Of a DNA stretch of 64,000 nt, positions 38,084-47,800 are shown one piece after another (within the stretch, counting starts at the first letter, position 1; each line of letters opens with the position of its first letter). The stretch covers positions 70,107,297 to 70,171,296 of the forward strand of contig NC_084836.1 in the NCBI RefSeq assembly GCF_033115175.1. Reading direction: 5' to 3'. The stretch comes from Lepus europaeus (lineage: Eukaryota > Chordata > Mammalia > Lagomorpha > Leporidae). The position numbers and the translations under genes are program-made. The notes under the pieces are model-generated. The model was not told the DNA's origin. It was given only the letters and a program-made list of their open reading frames with translations, and did not search any database.

Positions 38084-38340
38084 CTGGGGCAGGTCACCCA
38101 TTTGGGATGTCCACATCCCATGTTGGGGGTACCTGGCATCAAGTCCCGGCTCCACTTCAGTTCAGCTGTGTGTGCCCTAGGAAGCAGCAGGTGATGGCTC
38201 AGGTGCTGGGAGACCTGGATGGAGTTCCTGACTCCTGGCTTTGGCCTGGCCCGGTCCCAGCTGTTGCAGGCATTTCGGGAGTGAACCAGCAGATGGAAGA
38301 TTGATCAATCTCTCTCTCTCTGCCTTTCAAATAACCTTTT
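38084..38340 (+). mobile_element. Old CSINE inside LIMA1 3'UTR
   Basis: CTGGGGCAGGTCACCCATTT head, GGGAGACCTGGATGGAGTTC body, GGCATTTCGGGAGTGAACCA, end TTTCAAATAACC. Diverged. Confidence 0.85.
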
Positions 38341-38537
38341 CTAAGTCTTTGGAACATTATCAACTTGAGTACATCTGTACATAATCGATATTCCAAATTG
38401 TATGTGTGGGAGGGAGAGGTGTTTCAAGCTGTAGGCCTTTCTTTGTACTGCATTTCTAGAGATTTAGTCTTGATATTTTAGAGATGTAAAATATTTTGCT
38501 TTCTTACAGCCTTGCTTAGTCTGAAACATTTTTATTC

Positions 38538-38543
38538 AATAAA
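38538..38543 (+). terminator. LIMA1: LIMA1 polyadenylation signal AATAAA
   Basis: Canonical AATAAA within TTCAATAAAGAATT, followed by a U/GU-rich stretch (AATGTGCCTCT, then a T-run at 38586-38594). This is the pattern expected of a poly(A) site. Nothing better is visible between the stop codon and here. Confidence 0.85.
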
Positions 38544-38688
38544 GAATTTAATTTACATTTGAACTTTTCAATGTGCCTCTTAAGTTTTTTTTTACATTGT
38601 TACAGTCTGTGGGGATCGAATTTTTAGCAGTTTGGGAAGAAAAGACAAATGGGTGTTTTAGGTAGAAAAGGCCTATGAATACATGTCA

Positions 38689-38701
38689 CCACTAGATGGC
38701 A
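38689..38701 (+). promoter_or_regulatory. CTCF core-motif match
   Basis: CCACTAGATGGCA matches the CTCF core CCASYAGRKGGCR at every position. It sits about 125 bp past the LIMA1 poly(A) site and 3 kb before the CERS5 start, outside any SINE. Occupancy cannot be judged from sequence. Confidence 0.55.
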
Positions 38702-39458
38702 ATGTTGTACTGGTCGTCTGCTTTCATCCTCCCTGAAAGAAGACAAAGTTTTTTCTGAAAAATTATAAGCGGCTTGGCAAGAGAATTAGTGTGTGTGTTT
38801 CAAATGAGCTGTTTGCTTTACCAATATAAAATCCACTGTGCCCAACATTTAATAACCCACCTCACAATGATACCTAGCAGGCAAGGGGAATTCCTACATG
38901 CCTGTGCTGGCAAAGGAGTTGTTTCTCCACTTGAAACTGGGACTTTCTTTGGTTAATTTCTTTACCTGGGTGCTCTTGCCCCCACCCCAGGCTGACGTCC
39001 TTTAGAAATCCCTCTTCATTAAACAACCTAGATGCCCCTATATCGGCATATAAAAGATCCAGTCAGCTCTCTAAATGAATACAACCTTGTTTGGACTTGG
39101 TAGACAGTAGAATGAGGTGAATTTTTCTATTGATGAAGCAGGAAAAGAGGCCAGCTTGGGACTGGAGATGGTTTAAAGAGACTGATTGTGACACTTTGCA
39201 AGGCCAATTGCTTTCAACAACCTGGTGGTGGGATCACTCGGCCAAAGAGAAAGCTGCATCAACTGCTTTCATTGCGTGTTTCAGAGCAGTATATTTCCTA
39301 ACAACCAGGAGGATAAGGAATGACACAGGTGCATTTTTCTGAGGATAGACCAAGATCACTGTGCACTGGTCCCTGCATGCCAGGTTGGGGTATTCTGTTT
39401 CCTGGGGCTCTGATTTAAATTCTGGGAGGGAAGAGGAGGTTTGCTTCAGTTTAAACTT

Positions 39459-39773
39459 TTTTTTTTTTTTTTTTGAAAGGCAGAGTGGATAGTGAGAGAG
39501 AGAGAAAGGTCTTCCTTTTGCCATTGGTTCACCCTCCAACAGCCAGCGCACCGCGCTGATCCGAAGCCAGGAGCCAGGTACTTCTCCTGGTCTCCCATGC
39601 GGGTGCAGGGCCCAAGGACTTGGGCCATCCTCCACTGCACTCCCGGGCCACAACAGAGAGCTGGCCTGGAAGAGGGGCAACCGGGACAGAATCTGGCGCC
39701 CCGACCGGGACTAGAACCCGGTGTGCCGGCGCCGCAAGGCGGAGGATTAGCCTATTGAGCCACGGCGCCAACC
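39459..39773 (-). mobile_element. CSINE, young
   Basis: Poly(T), GAAAGGCAGAGTGGATAGTG start, end GAGCCACGGCGCCAACCC. Confidence 0.93.
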
Positions 39774-39810
39774 CTTAAACTGTATTTTGAATATAGGGTA
39801 GTTAACTTTT

Positions 39811-40093
39811 TTTTTTTTTTGGACAGGCAGAGTTAGAGAATTATAGAGAGAGAAAGGTTCCCTATGTTGGTTCACCCCCCCCAAATGGCCGCCGGCACGC
39901 TGCGCCGATCTGGAGCCAGGAGCCAGGTGCTTCCTCCTGGTCTCCCATGTGAGTGCAGGGCCCAAGGACTTGGGCCATCCTCCACTGCAGAGAGCCACAG
40001 CAGAGAGCTGGACTGGAAGAGGAGCAACCGGGACTAGAACCCGGGGTGCTGGCGCCGCAGGCGGAGGATTAGTGAGCCACAGCGCCACCGGCC
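39811..40093 (-). mobile_element. CSINE, young, 16-bp target-site duplication
   Basis: Poly(T), GGACAGGCAGAGTTAGAGAA start, end GAGCCACAGCGCCACCGGCC. AGGGTAGTTAACTTTT lies at 39795-39810 and 40094-40109. Confidence 0.95.
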
Positions 40094-40689
40094 AGGGTAG
40101 TTAACTTTTAAGCCATTGCTGGTTTTGAATGAAAATGGCTTCAAGCAGTGGTTCTGAGTTAGAAATCAGAAACCAAACTCATGATCTCTACCCCCTGCCT
40201 CTTGAAATCAGAATCTTTATGATTGGCCCCAGAACACTTTGCTCCAACTCCCTGTGGGATATGAGACAAGCCAACATTTGAGCTGATGCATGCTGAAGTT
40301 TGAGAAGCCGAGCGGAAGCAAACCTTTTAGTCTACTCCTTGGGACGGGCTGTTTTTTCTTCTTCCTCTCCCTTTAAAACCCTTTAAATGGCATAAGTATG
40401 CCTCCGTAGTTAGAGTTACTTTATCTGTTCTTGAACCAGAGGGAGAGATTTAGTTCTTTTAAGCATTTTTCCCCCTCTCAGATCGTTCTAGATAATGTCT
40501 GGTAACTAACCTTGTGGCCAAGTTTTAACCAACAGGGTTCAGTGTTCTCAGGCATGCGGGGGACAATTCAGCCTTTTGAACGTGCCCAGTCTATGGCTTC
40601 TCTCCCTAAGTAGATTCGCAAGAGTTCGATGTTCACTGTGGGAAACTAAATGAAATTTATAGGATAAGAGCTTGGAGTTCTAGAGTCTG

Positions 40690-40870
40690 CAGACTTTGTT
40701 TATTTCTTATCTGTAACCTTGGGCAGGCTGTTGGCCTCTTTGGACTAGTTTATCCCTCCATAAATTAGTGGGGATAACAAGATCTCTTTCATAGGGTAAA
40801 GGGTTGAAATAAAATGTTGCGTGCAATACCTGCCACATAATTATTAAACACTGGCCACCATTTATTTTTT
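40690..40870 (+). mobile_element. MIR relic
   Basis: MIR-type order of blocks: CTGTAACCTTGGGCAGGCTG, a CCTCTTTGG..CCTCCATAAAT core, GGGGATAACAAGA, TCATAGGGTAAAGGGTTGAA and ACCTGCCACATAATTATTAA. Diverged. Confidence 0.7.
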
Positions 40871-41321
40871 TCTTTTGCCTCTATTTTCCTTTGAATATCT
40901 CGCTTTTCACAGTACTTTCCCCCATGAGAAAGATAGGATTTATTTTAAAGCCTGCTTTTTTTTTCCTGAGGAAAAGTTTCTAAATTTTTAAGGGATGAAG
41001 CCGCAGTGAAAAAGAGGTCGAGATGCTGGCGGGTTACAAAGGAAGGGAAAGATGGGAAGCAAAAAGACGTTTGTGGTGAGGAGGTGGGGCCGGCTGAGCA
41101 GGCGAGACAGTCCGGGCTGAGAGGGGCTGGGAGTGGAGACAGGTGTGGACGGTCCTGCTGGGAGCAGGAACGCGCGGGGCCGGCCGAGAAACAGGAATGT
41201 CCCCATAAGGGCGCTAAGCCTGAAGCCAGGGGTGTGGCAGTGCTCGGAAGCGCGAGCGAGGAAGAACAGGACCCGCAGCAAAAGGGGGCGGACCCTGGTG
41301 GGCGGGGCCAAAGCTACACGA

Positions 41322-41470
41322 GGGCGGGGCTCCAGGGCCGCGCTGGTCGCCGTCCCGAAAAAGGCGTGGCCAGGGCTGCGCGGGGGCGGGGCGGGGGCGG
41401 GGCTCCAGGGCCTCCCTGGGTCCGAGTCAGAGGCCCGGGAGGGGGCGTGGCCAGGCTTGGAGGGCGGGGC
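41322..41470 (+). repeat. Tandemly duplicated GC-box module in CERS5 promoter
   Basis: GGGCGGGGCTCCAGGGCC occurs identically at 41322-41339 and 41395-41412. GGCGTGGCCAGG follows each copy at 41363-41374 and 41444-41455. Period is about 73-81 bp, with a possible partial third unit at 41462. Confidence 0.75.
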
Positions 41471-41698
41471 CCCTCGGAGAGGCAGCCGGGAAGTTGGCTG
41501 TGAGGGAGGTGGGCGGGGAGGCGAAATGGGCGGTGAAGAGGCCCGGCCTCCCAGAGCCGGGCTGAACTGTGCCCCGGACAGAAGGGGCCGGAAGGGGGTG
41601 GCCGCAGGCCCGACCCCGCCCCGGGGCTGCCTCCCCGAGGGTTCCGTTGGCTGTGGCGGCAGCTGAGGCTGCGGCGGCGGCGGCCGCGGGGCGGGCGT

Positions 41699-41709
41699 AA
41701 GATGGCGAC
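41699..41709 (+). promoter_or_regulatory. YY1-like motif overlapping the CERS5 start codon
   Basis: AAGATGGCGAC matches the YY1 core AANATGGCGNC and contains the initiator ATG. This arrangement is common in TATA-less CpG promoters. It is also a strong Kozak context. Confidence 0.5.
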
Positions 41710-41898
41710 GGCGGCGGCGGGAGCCCTGGGCCTGCTGTGGGGCTGGCTGTGGAGCGAGCGCTTCTGGCTGCCCCAGAACGTGAGCTGGGCCGACCTGGAG
41801 GGGGCGGGCGACGGCGACGGCTACCCGCGCGCCCGGCACATCCTGTCGGTGTTCCCGCTAGCGGCGGGCGTCTTCTCCGTGAGGCTGCTCTTCGAGCG
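41702..41898 (+). CDS. CERS5: CERS5 exon 1 coding part
   Basis: 197 nt: 65 codons plus two bases of Arg66. The donor is GAGCG|GTGAGA. It encodes [20 protein letters not shown], the NVSWADLEG sequon segment, and the first membrane helix. An alanine-coding GCG run follows the start codon. Confidence 0.97.
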
Positions 41899-44800
41899 GT
41901 GAGAGCCGGCGAGCTGGCGGCGCGGAGGGCCGGGGGGCGGCCCGGGCACGCGGGCTGGGGCAAGCCGCCCGCGGGGAGCCTGAGGGCCGGAAGCAGAACT
42001 GGAGGGAGAGCCCGGAAGCTGGGGCCGCGGTGCGGGATGCTCGCGGCGTGGCCGCAGCGCGAGTTTGAGCCCTGGGCAAGTGAGAGGGGCAGGGTCCGGG
42101 GCAAGAGCCTATCCCGGGGGTCGCCTTGCGGAGGGTTTAGGCCTCCTCCCAACCTTCAGGAATTCTGCAGGCGAGGAAGCAGCCCCGGCAGAGACCCCCT
42201 AACCCAGAAGGAAGGGCCCAGTAGAGCCACTTAGTTGGGGTCTTGGAACCCGAGGGATCAACGCAAGGGCCAGGCGCTCTCAGCAAAAGGAGTGGGTTCG
42301 CAAGGATCTACGCTCCCCCCTCCCCCCCTCCGGGCACTGTCGTTTTCTGAGAGTTGGAGGAAGAGTTAGGCCCTTGCGCCTTGGTTTGTCAGCTCGAGGA
42401 CGTTTATCAGCAGGACCGTAGAAATCTGGTTGGCAAAGGGTGTGGTGGAGCCCAAGGTCTCCAACGTACGGGACATTGTCATATTAGCTGCAGAACAGGT
42501 CTTGGGGACCTCAGTGGCAGGAGAAGGGGTCGTCTTGAAGGGATGGAGAGCCGCGGGGGTCATTATGGGAGCCGGATGGAAGCCGTCTTCTAAGTAAGGT
42601 TAGCAGGGTCGCTGCCCACTTGGTCCAAGCGTGTTCTCTTGGTAGAAGTGACTTCTCCCTTCTTGGAGGGAGTGGATCATACACGCTTTCTAAAATATGT
42701 TCCCTGAGGATTTGATGCAATGCTTTTGTAATGGGAGCTTACAGCGGCGGATGATTTTGATCAAATCTACTCGCATAGGACTTAAGTAATGAGGGTGGCA
42801 CCATAACATCGTCTTTGCCTTTGGCCTTTAACCGGAGCGGTAATGTTTGTAATGCAGGAATACCTTTTCTAGGATGGCAGCATACTGCAGAAAAAAAGTC
42901 ATGTTACTTCCTGAAAAGGTCATAACCTGTCTGGGTTATGTCAATGATGTGTGGAACATTTCTGATTCGTCCATTTATTCATAGTATTTGTGTATTGTCA
43001 TCAAACTGCTGTACTAGATAGATGTTCAAGGGCCAAAAAAGTTTTGTGTTTTTTTTTTTTTTTTTTAACTGAAGCACATGAAACCCAGAGGTCTTTTCTG
43101 GATTCCCCAGGAACTTAGTGATGCAGTTTTTTGAAGTATGATCATAGTGTTAGGTATTCCCAGGTAGGGACACAGGCCACTTTTCTCTCAGATTGGGAGT
43201 AAACTAGATCCAGGTATTCCCTTCCTTGGTATCTGTAAATGAGGGCTGAAAAAAGAGAAAGGAAAGAAAATGACAAAGAAAATACAAGATTGAAGACCAA
43301 AAGAAAAAGTTCATTGAAAAAGAGAAGTCTGCTTTTCATATGAATGCATGTGAGCGTCTTCCCCATGTTAGTGCTAAGAGCTGGCTACTTCTAAATATTT
43401 AATAGAAATTTGTGTATCTTTGGATTCCATAGGGTTTCATCAGGTGGCTGAAGACGTATATCTATCCCCTGACAGAGGTGCTGGAAAGGATCTTTGACCT
43501 GTGGGAATTCTATCTGGATGTTTCTATGGTACTCCAGTGTCAGGAGAGTACAGAGTGGATGAGAAGACTGAGTTGAAAGCATTCTAGTATGGTGTTTCTA
43601 AGCTAGTAAGAACAGGTGTGTTGTTGCGTGTTTGCTCTTAGGAAAATTTTAACCCTAGAAGCAGCCTTACCGTTTTGTGTCTCAGCTACCTCAGTAAGTA
43701 ATTAGAATTGACTTCTGGGTTACGAGTTCCGCTCCTATGAGTCTTCCATAAAGGGACTAGAAGCCACCCTTAGAGTGGAGTAAAGGCCGTATTAGAAATA
43801 CAGGGACAATTAGTCTTTCCCACATTATCCCATTTCTCAAATCGCACATACATATTTAGTTTTTAGAAGGAATTCATGTAGTAATCATAGACTGTTAAGA
43901 GCTAGAAGTCCCACATCCCTTTTGCAGATAGTAGAAACATCTTATGCTTTTCAGAGGTTGGAGGAGGAGCTACAAGTAGGATCCAGGTTATTTTCTCCAA
44001 CTCAGTGCTCATTCCACTGTATAAACATGGCCATCCTTTCCTAATCCCTAATCCACCTTTCATATGTTAAGATTTAACCTCCTGTTCCTCATATTCCAGG
44101 ATACAAGGAGAGCAAATCCATGCTCATCCCAATCTTAGTTATTTGATATGATGCATTTGACTTGAACTTTGAATTTTGGGGAGGAGGTTCGGATTATTAC
44201 TATAAACTTTAACATTAGATAGTCTAATGAGTCTTTCACTCCTCTCTTATTAATGGTCTCTCTGTGTTTTCAGGAATCTCCCAAAGAGTAAATACACTCT
44301 GTAGAGTTTGGAGTTATTTCTTGCTTTCCCTTCCTTCTCATCACCCACACCAAGCATTTATGATTTTGAGTTTTCCCCATGACCTAAAGAACTGGAGCTG
44401 CAGCTGATGGGGCTGATTTGAAAAGCCATCTGACCATAAATAAAGTGATTGTATCTGACCATTTGTTTTATTAAAGAACTGCAGAGAGGCACTTACTACC
44501 TGCCACAGAGCAGGTCTCCTTTGTGGGCCTCTGTTGACAGATTGCCTTGTGGTAGCCTGTGCCTTGCACAATGCCTCCTCAGCTGTAGCATATGGTCAGC
44601 AAATACTTACTGAATGAGAAGGGTTCAGTCATCTGAGATGCCCAGAGGAGAACCTGGTATCTAGATCTTCAATCTGAAATAGATGTTTGGCTTAATTGAG
44701 AAAGGTAAAATTATAATTCTTTGTTTCTGTTGTTAAGCTTCACCATACCACATTTGCAAGTTGAACACTTCCACAATATCTCTTTCTCCTCTCCTCCAAC

Positions 44801-47800
44801 ATTCTCACACTACCCCCGCACTTTGTCACAAAGAGAGATAAGAAATTCTTCCACTTGTTGCATCTTTTAATACCATGTTGCTGATTGAAATCAGAGGGAA
44901 AGAGTGGTCCAACCTTGGGTCTGACTTCAACTGAATTTTTGAAGATAAAATTGTTTAAAACTTAAGGTCTAGTCCCTTGAACTCTTTGTTTTTTTGGAAG
45001 CAACTAGGAGTTTCAGACTTAACTGATACTATCAGATCCGGACAAGCTCATTTATTTGGAGCGTGGCATTGCAATAGGAGCTTTTTGTTGGCAGGAGAAA
45101 ATTATTTTGTGATTGATGCAGAAGATGGATGAGCACTTCACTGGGTTTATTCCAGTCCCCTCGTATTACTTAAAGGTAACCTTCCTAGGGCGTGTCAAGA
45201 ACTGTCTATATACCATTCTCTGTCACTAGGGACTGAACAGATTCATTTGCTGCCCGTCATGTAGCTGATGACAGGAGAGGAGGTGACTCACTTTCTTGTG
45301 CATGTTCTTTAATGATTCTTTTCATCTCGAACTTGTAAGCCTTGCTACCTCTGCTGCATGTTGCGTTTTGTTGTTGTTGTTGTTGTTGTTTTCCTGCTCT
45401 CTCCACTTCCGCTATCTTAAGTGGAGGAAGAGCTTTCTTTCTCTTCCTAATAGGCCTGCTGCCTTCCTCCCAGGTTTGCCATTTTCACAGCATTGTGGTG
45501 CAGCATCTGTGTGGCCTCCAGAGAGGAGAAAGGCTTTGGGAAGAGTGGCCGTAACTGCTGACTAGCTGTAAGGGAGCCAGCCCATCCCACTGATCCCTGA
45601 AGGTGCTCTGTTAGGCATCACTAAATTGTAACCACGGAATTCAGTGAGCTTTGCCGATGCAGCCGAGTGAGATTGGCGAACGTGGCCACGTGGCCCTGTG
45701 GCCCTGCCCTTATCTAAGGGATCACCTCTTCATAAGTTCCAGATGGCCAGAAGCCTCCTTGTCCCGCCCTTCTCTGGGAAAAGCTCCTCTCGCCAGCCCT
45801 TGCTCAGTGGGCGTGGACGCTCTGCAGACAGCTCTTGAATACTGTGCTGCCTGAGGTTAGGTTCCTGCCTTATCCCTGGAGACGGCATACTTGTCAGTGC
45901 AGAGAATGTCGTATTTTTGCGGCAGCTACTTCCTGATGCAGAAAACTCAAGTCTCCTGATTGGTAAAGAAGAGATTAAAGGGGAGGCAGCAAGTAAATCT
46001 ATACCTTACTTACAGAGTACCACAGGGAGATACACCTGTTTTATCTAACTCTATGAGGTATTTTTAGGCAAATAAAATGTGAGTTTTGGCCCATTTGTGT
46101 GGATCCACTCTTTATTTCATCGTTAGGTAAGGTAATTAAGGAATTACTGGAAAAGGAGTTAAATATAAATACAATTTTTTTTTTTTTTTGACAGGCAGAG
46201 TTAGAGAGTGAGAGAGAGAGGCAGAGAGAAAGGTCTTCCTTCCATTGGTTCACCCCCCAAATGGCCGCCACGGCTGGCGCGCTGCGCCGATCTGAAGCCA
46301 GGGGCCAGGTGCTTCCTCCTGGTCTCCCATGCGAGTGCAGGGGCCCAAGCACTTGGGCCATCCTCCACTGCACTCCCGGGCTACAGCAGAGAGCTGGACT
46401 GGAAGAGAAGCAACCGGGACAGAATCCGGTGCCCCAACCGGGACTAGAACCCGGGGTGCCGGCGCCACAGGCGGAGGATTAGCCAAGTGAGCCGCAGCGC
46501 TGGCCAATATAACTTTTTTTTTTTTTTTTTTTTTTTTGACAGGCAGAGTGGATAGTGAGAGAGAAAGAGAAAGGTCTTCCTTTTTGCCATTGGTTCACCC
46601 TCCAGTGGCTGCTGCGGCCGGCGCATCACGCTGATCCGAAGCCAGGAGCCAGGTGTTTCTCCTGGTCTCCCATGCGGGTGCAGGGCCCAAGGACGTGGGC
46701 CATCCTCCACTGCCTTCCTGGGCCATAGCAGAGAGCTGGCCTGGAAGAGAGGCAACCGGGATAGAATCCGGTGCCCCAACCGGGACTAGAACCTGGTGTG
46801 CCGGCGCCGCAAGGTGGAGGATTAGCCTGTTGAGCCACGGCGCCGGCCCAATATAACTTTTTTTTAAAAAATCTTTTTTTTTTTTTTTTAATTTATTTGA
46901 AAGGTAGTCTTACAGAGGGAGAGAGGGAGAGACAGATTTTACATCTGCTGGTTCACTCCCCAAATAGCTGCAATGGCTGGGAGCTTCATCTGAGTCTCCC
47001 ACATGGGTGCAGGAGCCCGAGTCCTTGGGCCATCCTCTGCTGCTTTCCCAGGTTCATTAGCAGAGAGCTGAATCAAGTGGAGCAGGGACCCACGCTGTGG
47101 CATAGCAGGTAAAGCTACCGCCTGCGGTGCCAGTATCCCATTTGGGTGCCAGTTCAAGCCCTGGATGCTCCATTTCCCATCCAGCTCCCTGCTGTGTGCC
47201 CTGGGAAAGCAGTAGAAGATGGCCCAAGTCCTTGGGCCTCTGCAACCACGTGGGAGACCTGGAGGAAGCGCCTGGCTTCTGGCTTCGGATTGGCACAGCT
47301 CCTGCCATTGCAGCTGACTGAGGAGTGAACCAGCAGATGGAAGACCTCTCTCTCTCTCTGCTTCTCCTTCTCTCTGTGTAACTCTGACTTTCAAACAAAT
47401 AAATAAAACTTAAAAAAAAAGATATGTGGAAAAAATGGAATTAAAGTTTATAAAAAAAAAATAAAGTGGAGCCACCAGAATTCGAACTGGCACCCAAATC
47501 GGGTGCGAGCATTGCAGGCAGCAGCTTAACTTATTACACCACAGTGCCAGCCCCTAAAAAATCTTAACAATTTTCTTAGATACGAAGAATAATTCCCTCT
47601 TAATTAATCTAGAACTGTGCTATCTAGTAAGAGTCATAGCTGCATGTGGCTTTTGGGGATTTCAGATGGAACAAGTCAGAATTGGGATGTGTCATTAAGT
47701 ATAGAAGATACACTAGATTTAAAAGGCTTAGCACATGGGGCTGGCGTAGGTAGAGCCATTGGCCTACAGTGCCAGCATCCCATATGGGCACCAGTTTGAG

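Larger units (their letters stand above)
37069..38565 (+). other. LIMA1: LIMA1 3' untranslated region
   Basis: Non-coding tail from the stop codon to the probable cleavage site about 20 bases after AATAAA. It is AT-rich with several ATTTA-type elements. A diverged plus-strand CSINE interrupts it at 38084-38340. The exact cleavage point is inferred. Confidence 0.85.
38566..41059 (+). other. LIMA1-CERS5 intergenic region
   Basis: About 2.5 kb between the LIMA1 poly(A) site and the CERS5 CpG island. Contains the CTCF-core match, two young minus CSINEs and a MIR relic. No gene seen. Confidence 0.8.
41060..42180 (+). promoter_or_regulatory. CERS5: CERS5 CpG-island promoter
   Basis: A GC- and CpG-dense block in otherwise AT-rich DNA, centred on the CERS5 start codon. 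It has many Sp/KLF GC boxes (GGGCGGGG-type at about 41300, 41322, 41384, 41395, 41462, 41511) and no TATA box, as in housekeeping promoters. Transcription probably starts at one or more sites between about 41,480 and 41,690; I cannot place it exactly. The long open frames on both strands here come from GC-rich composition. Confidence 0.9.

Noticed and set aside
40988..42152. Long open frames on both strands in the CpG island (for example 283 and 241 residues on the minus strand)
   Set aside because: Proline/arginine-rich products of GC-rich sequence with few stop codons; no recognised domain; the region is the CERS5 promoter and exon 1.
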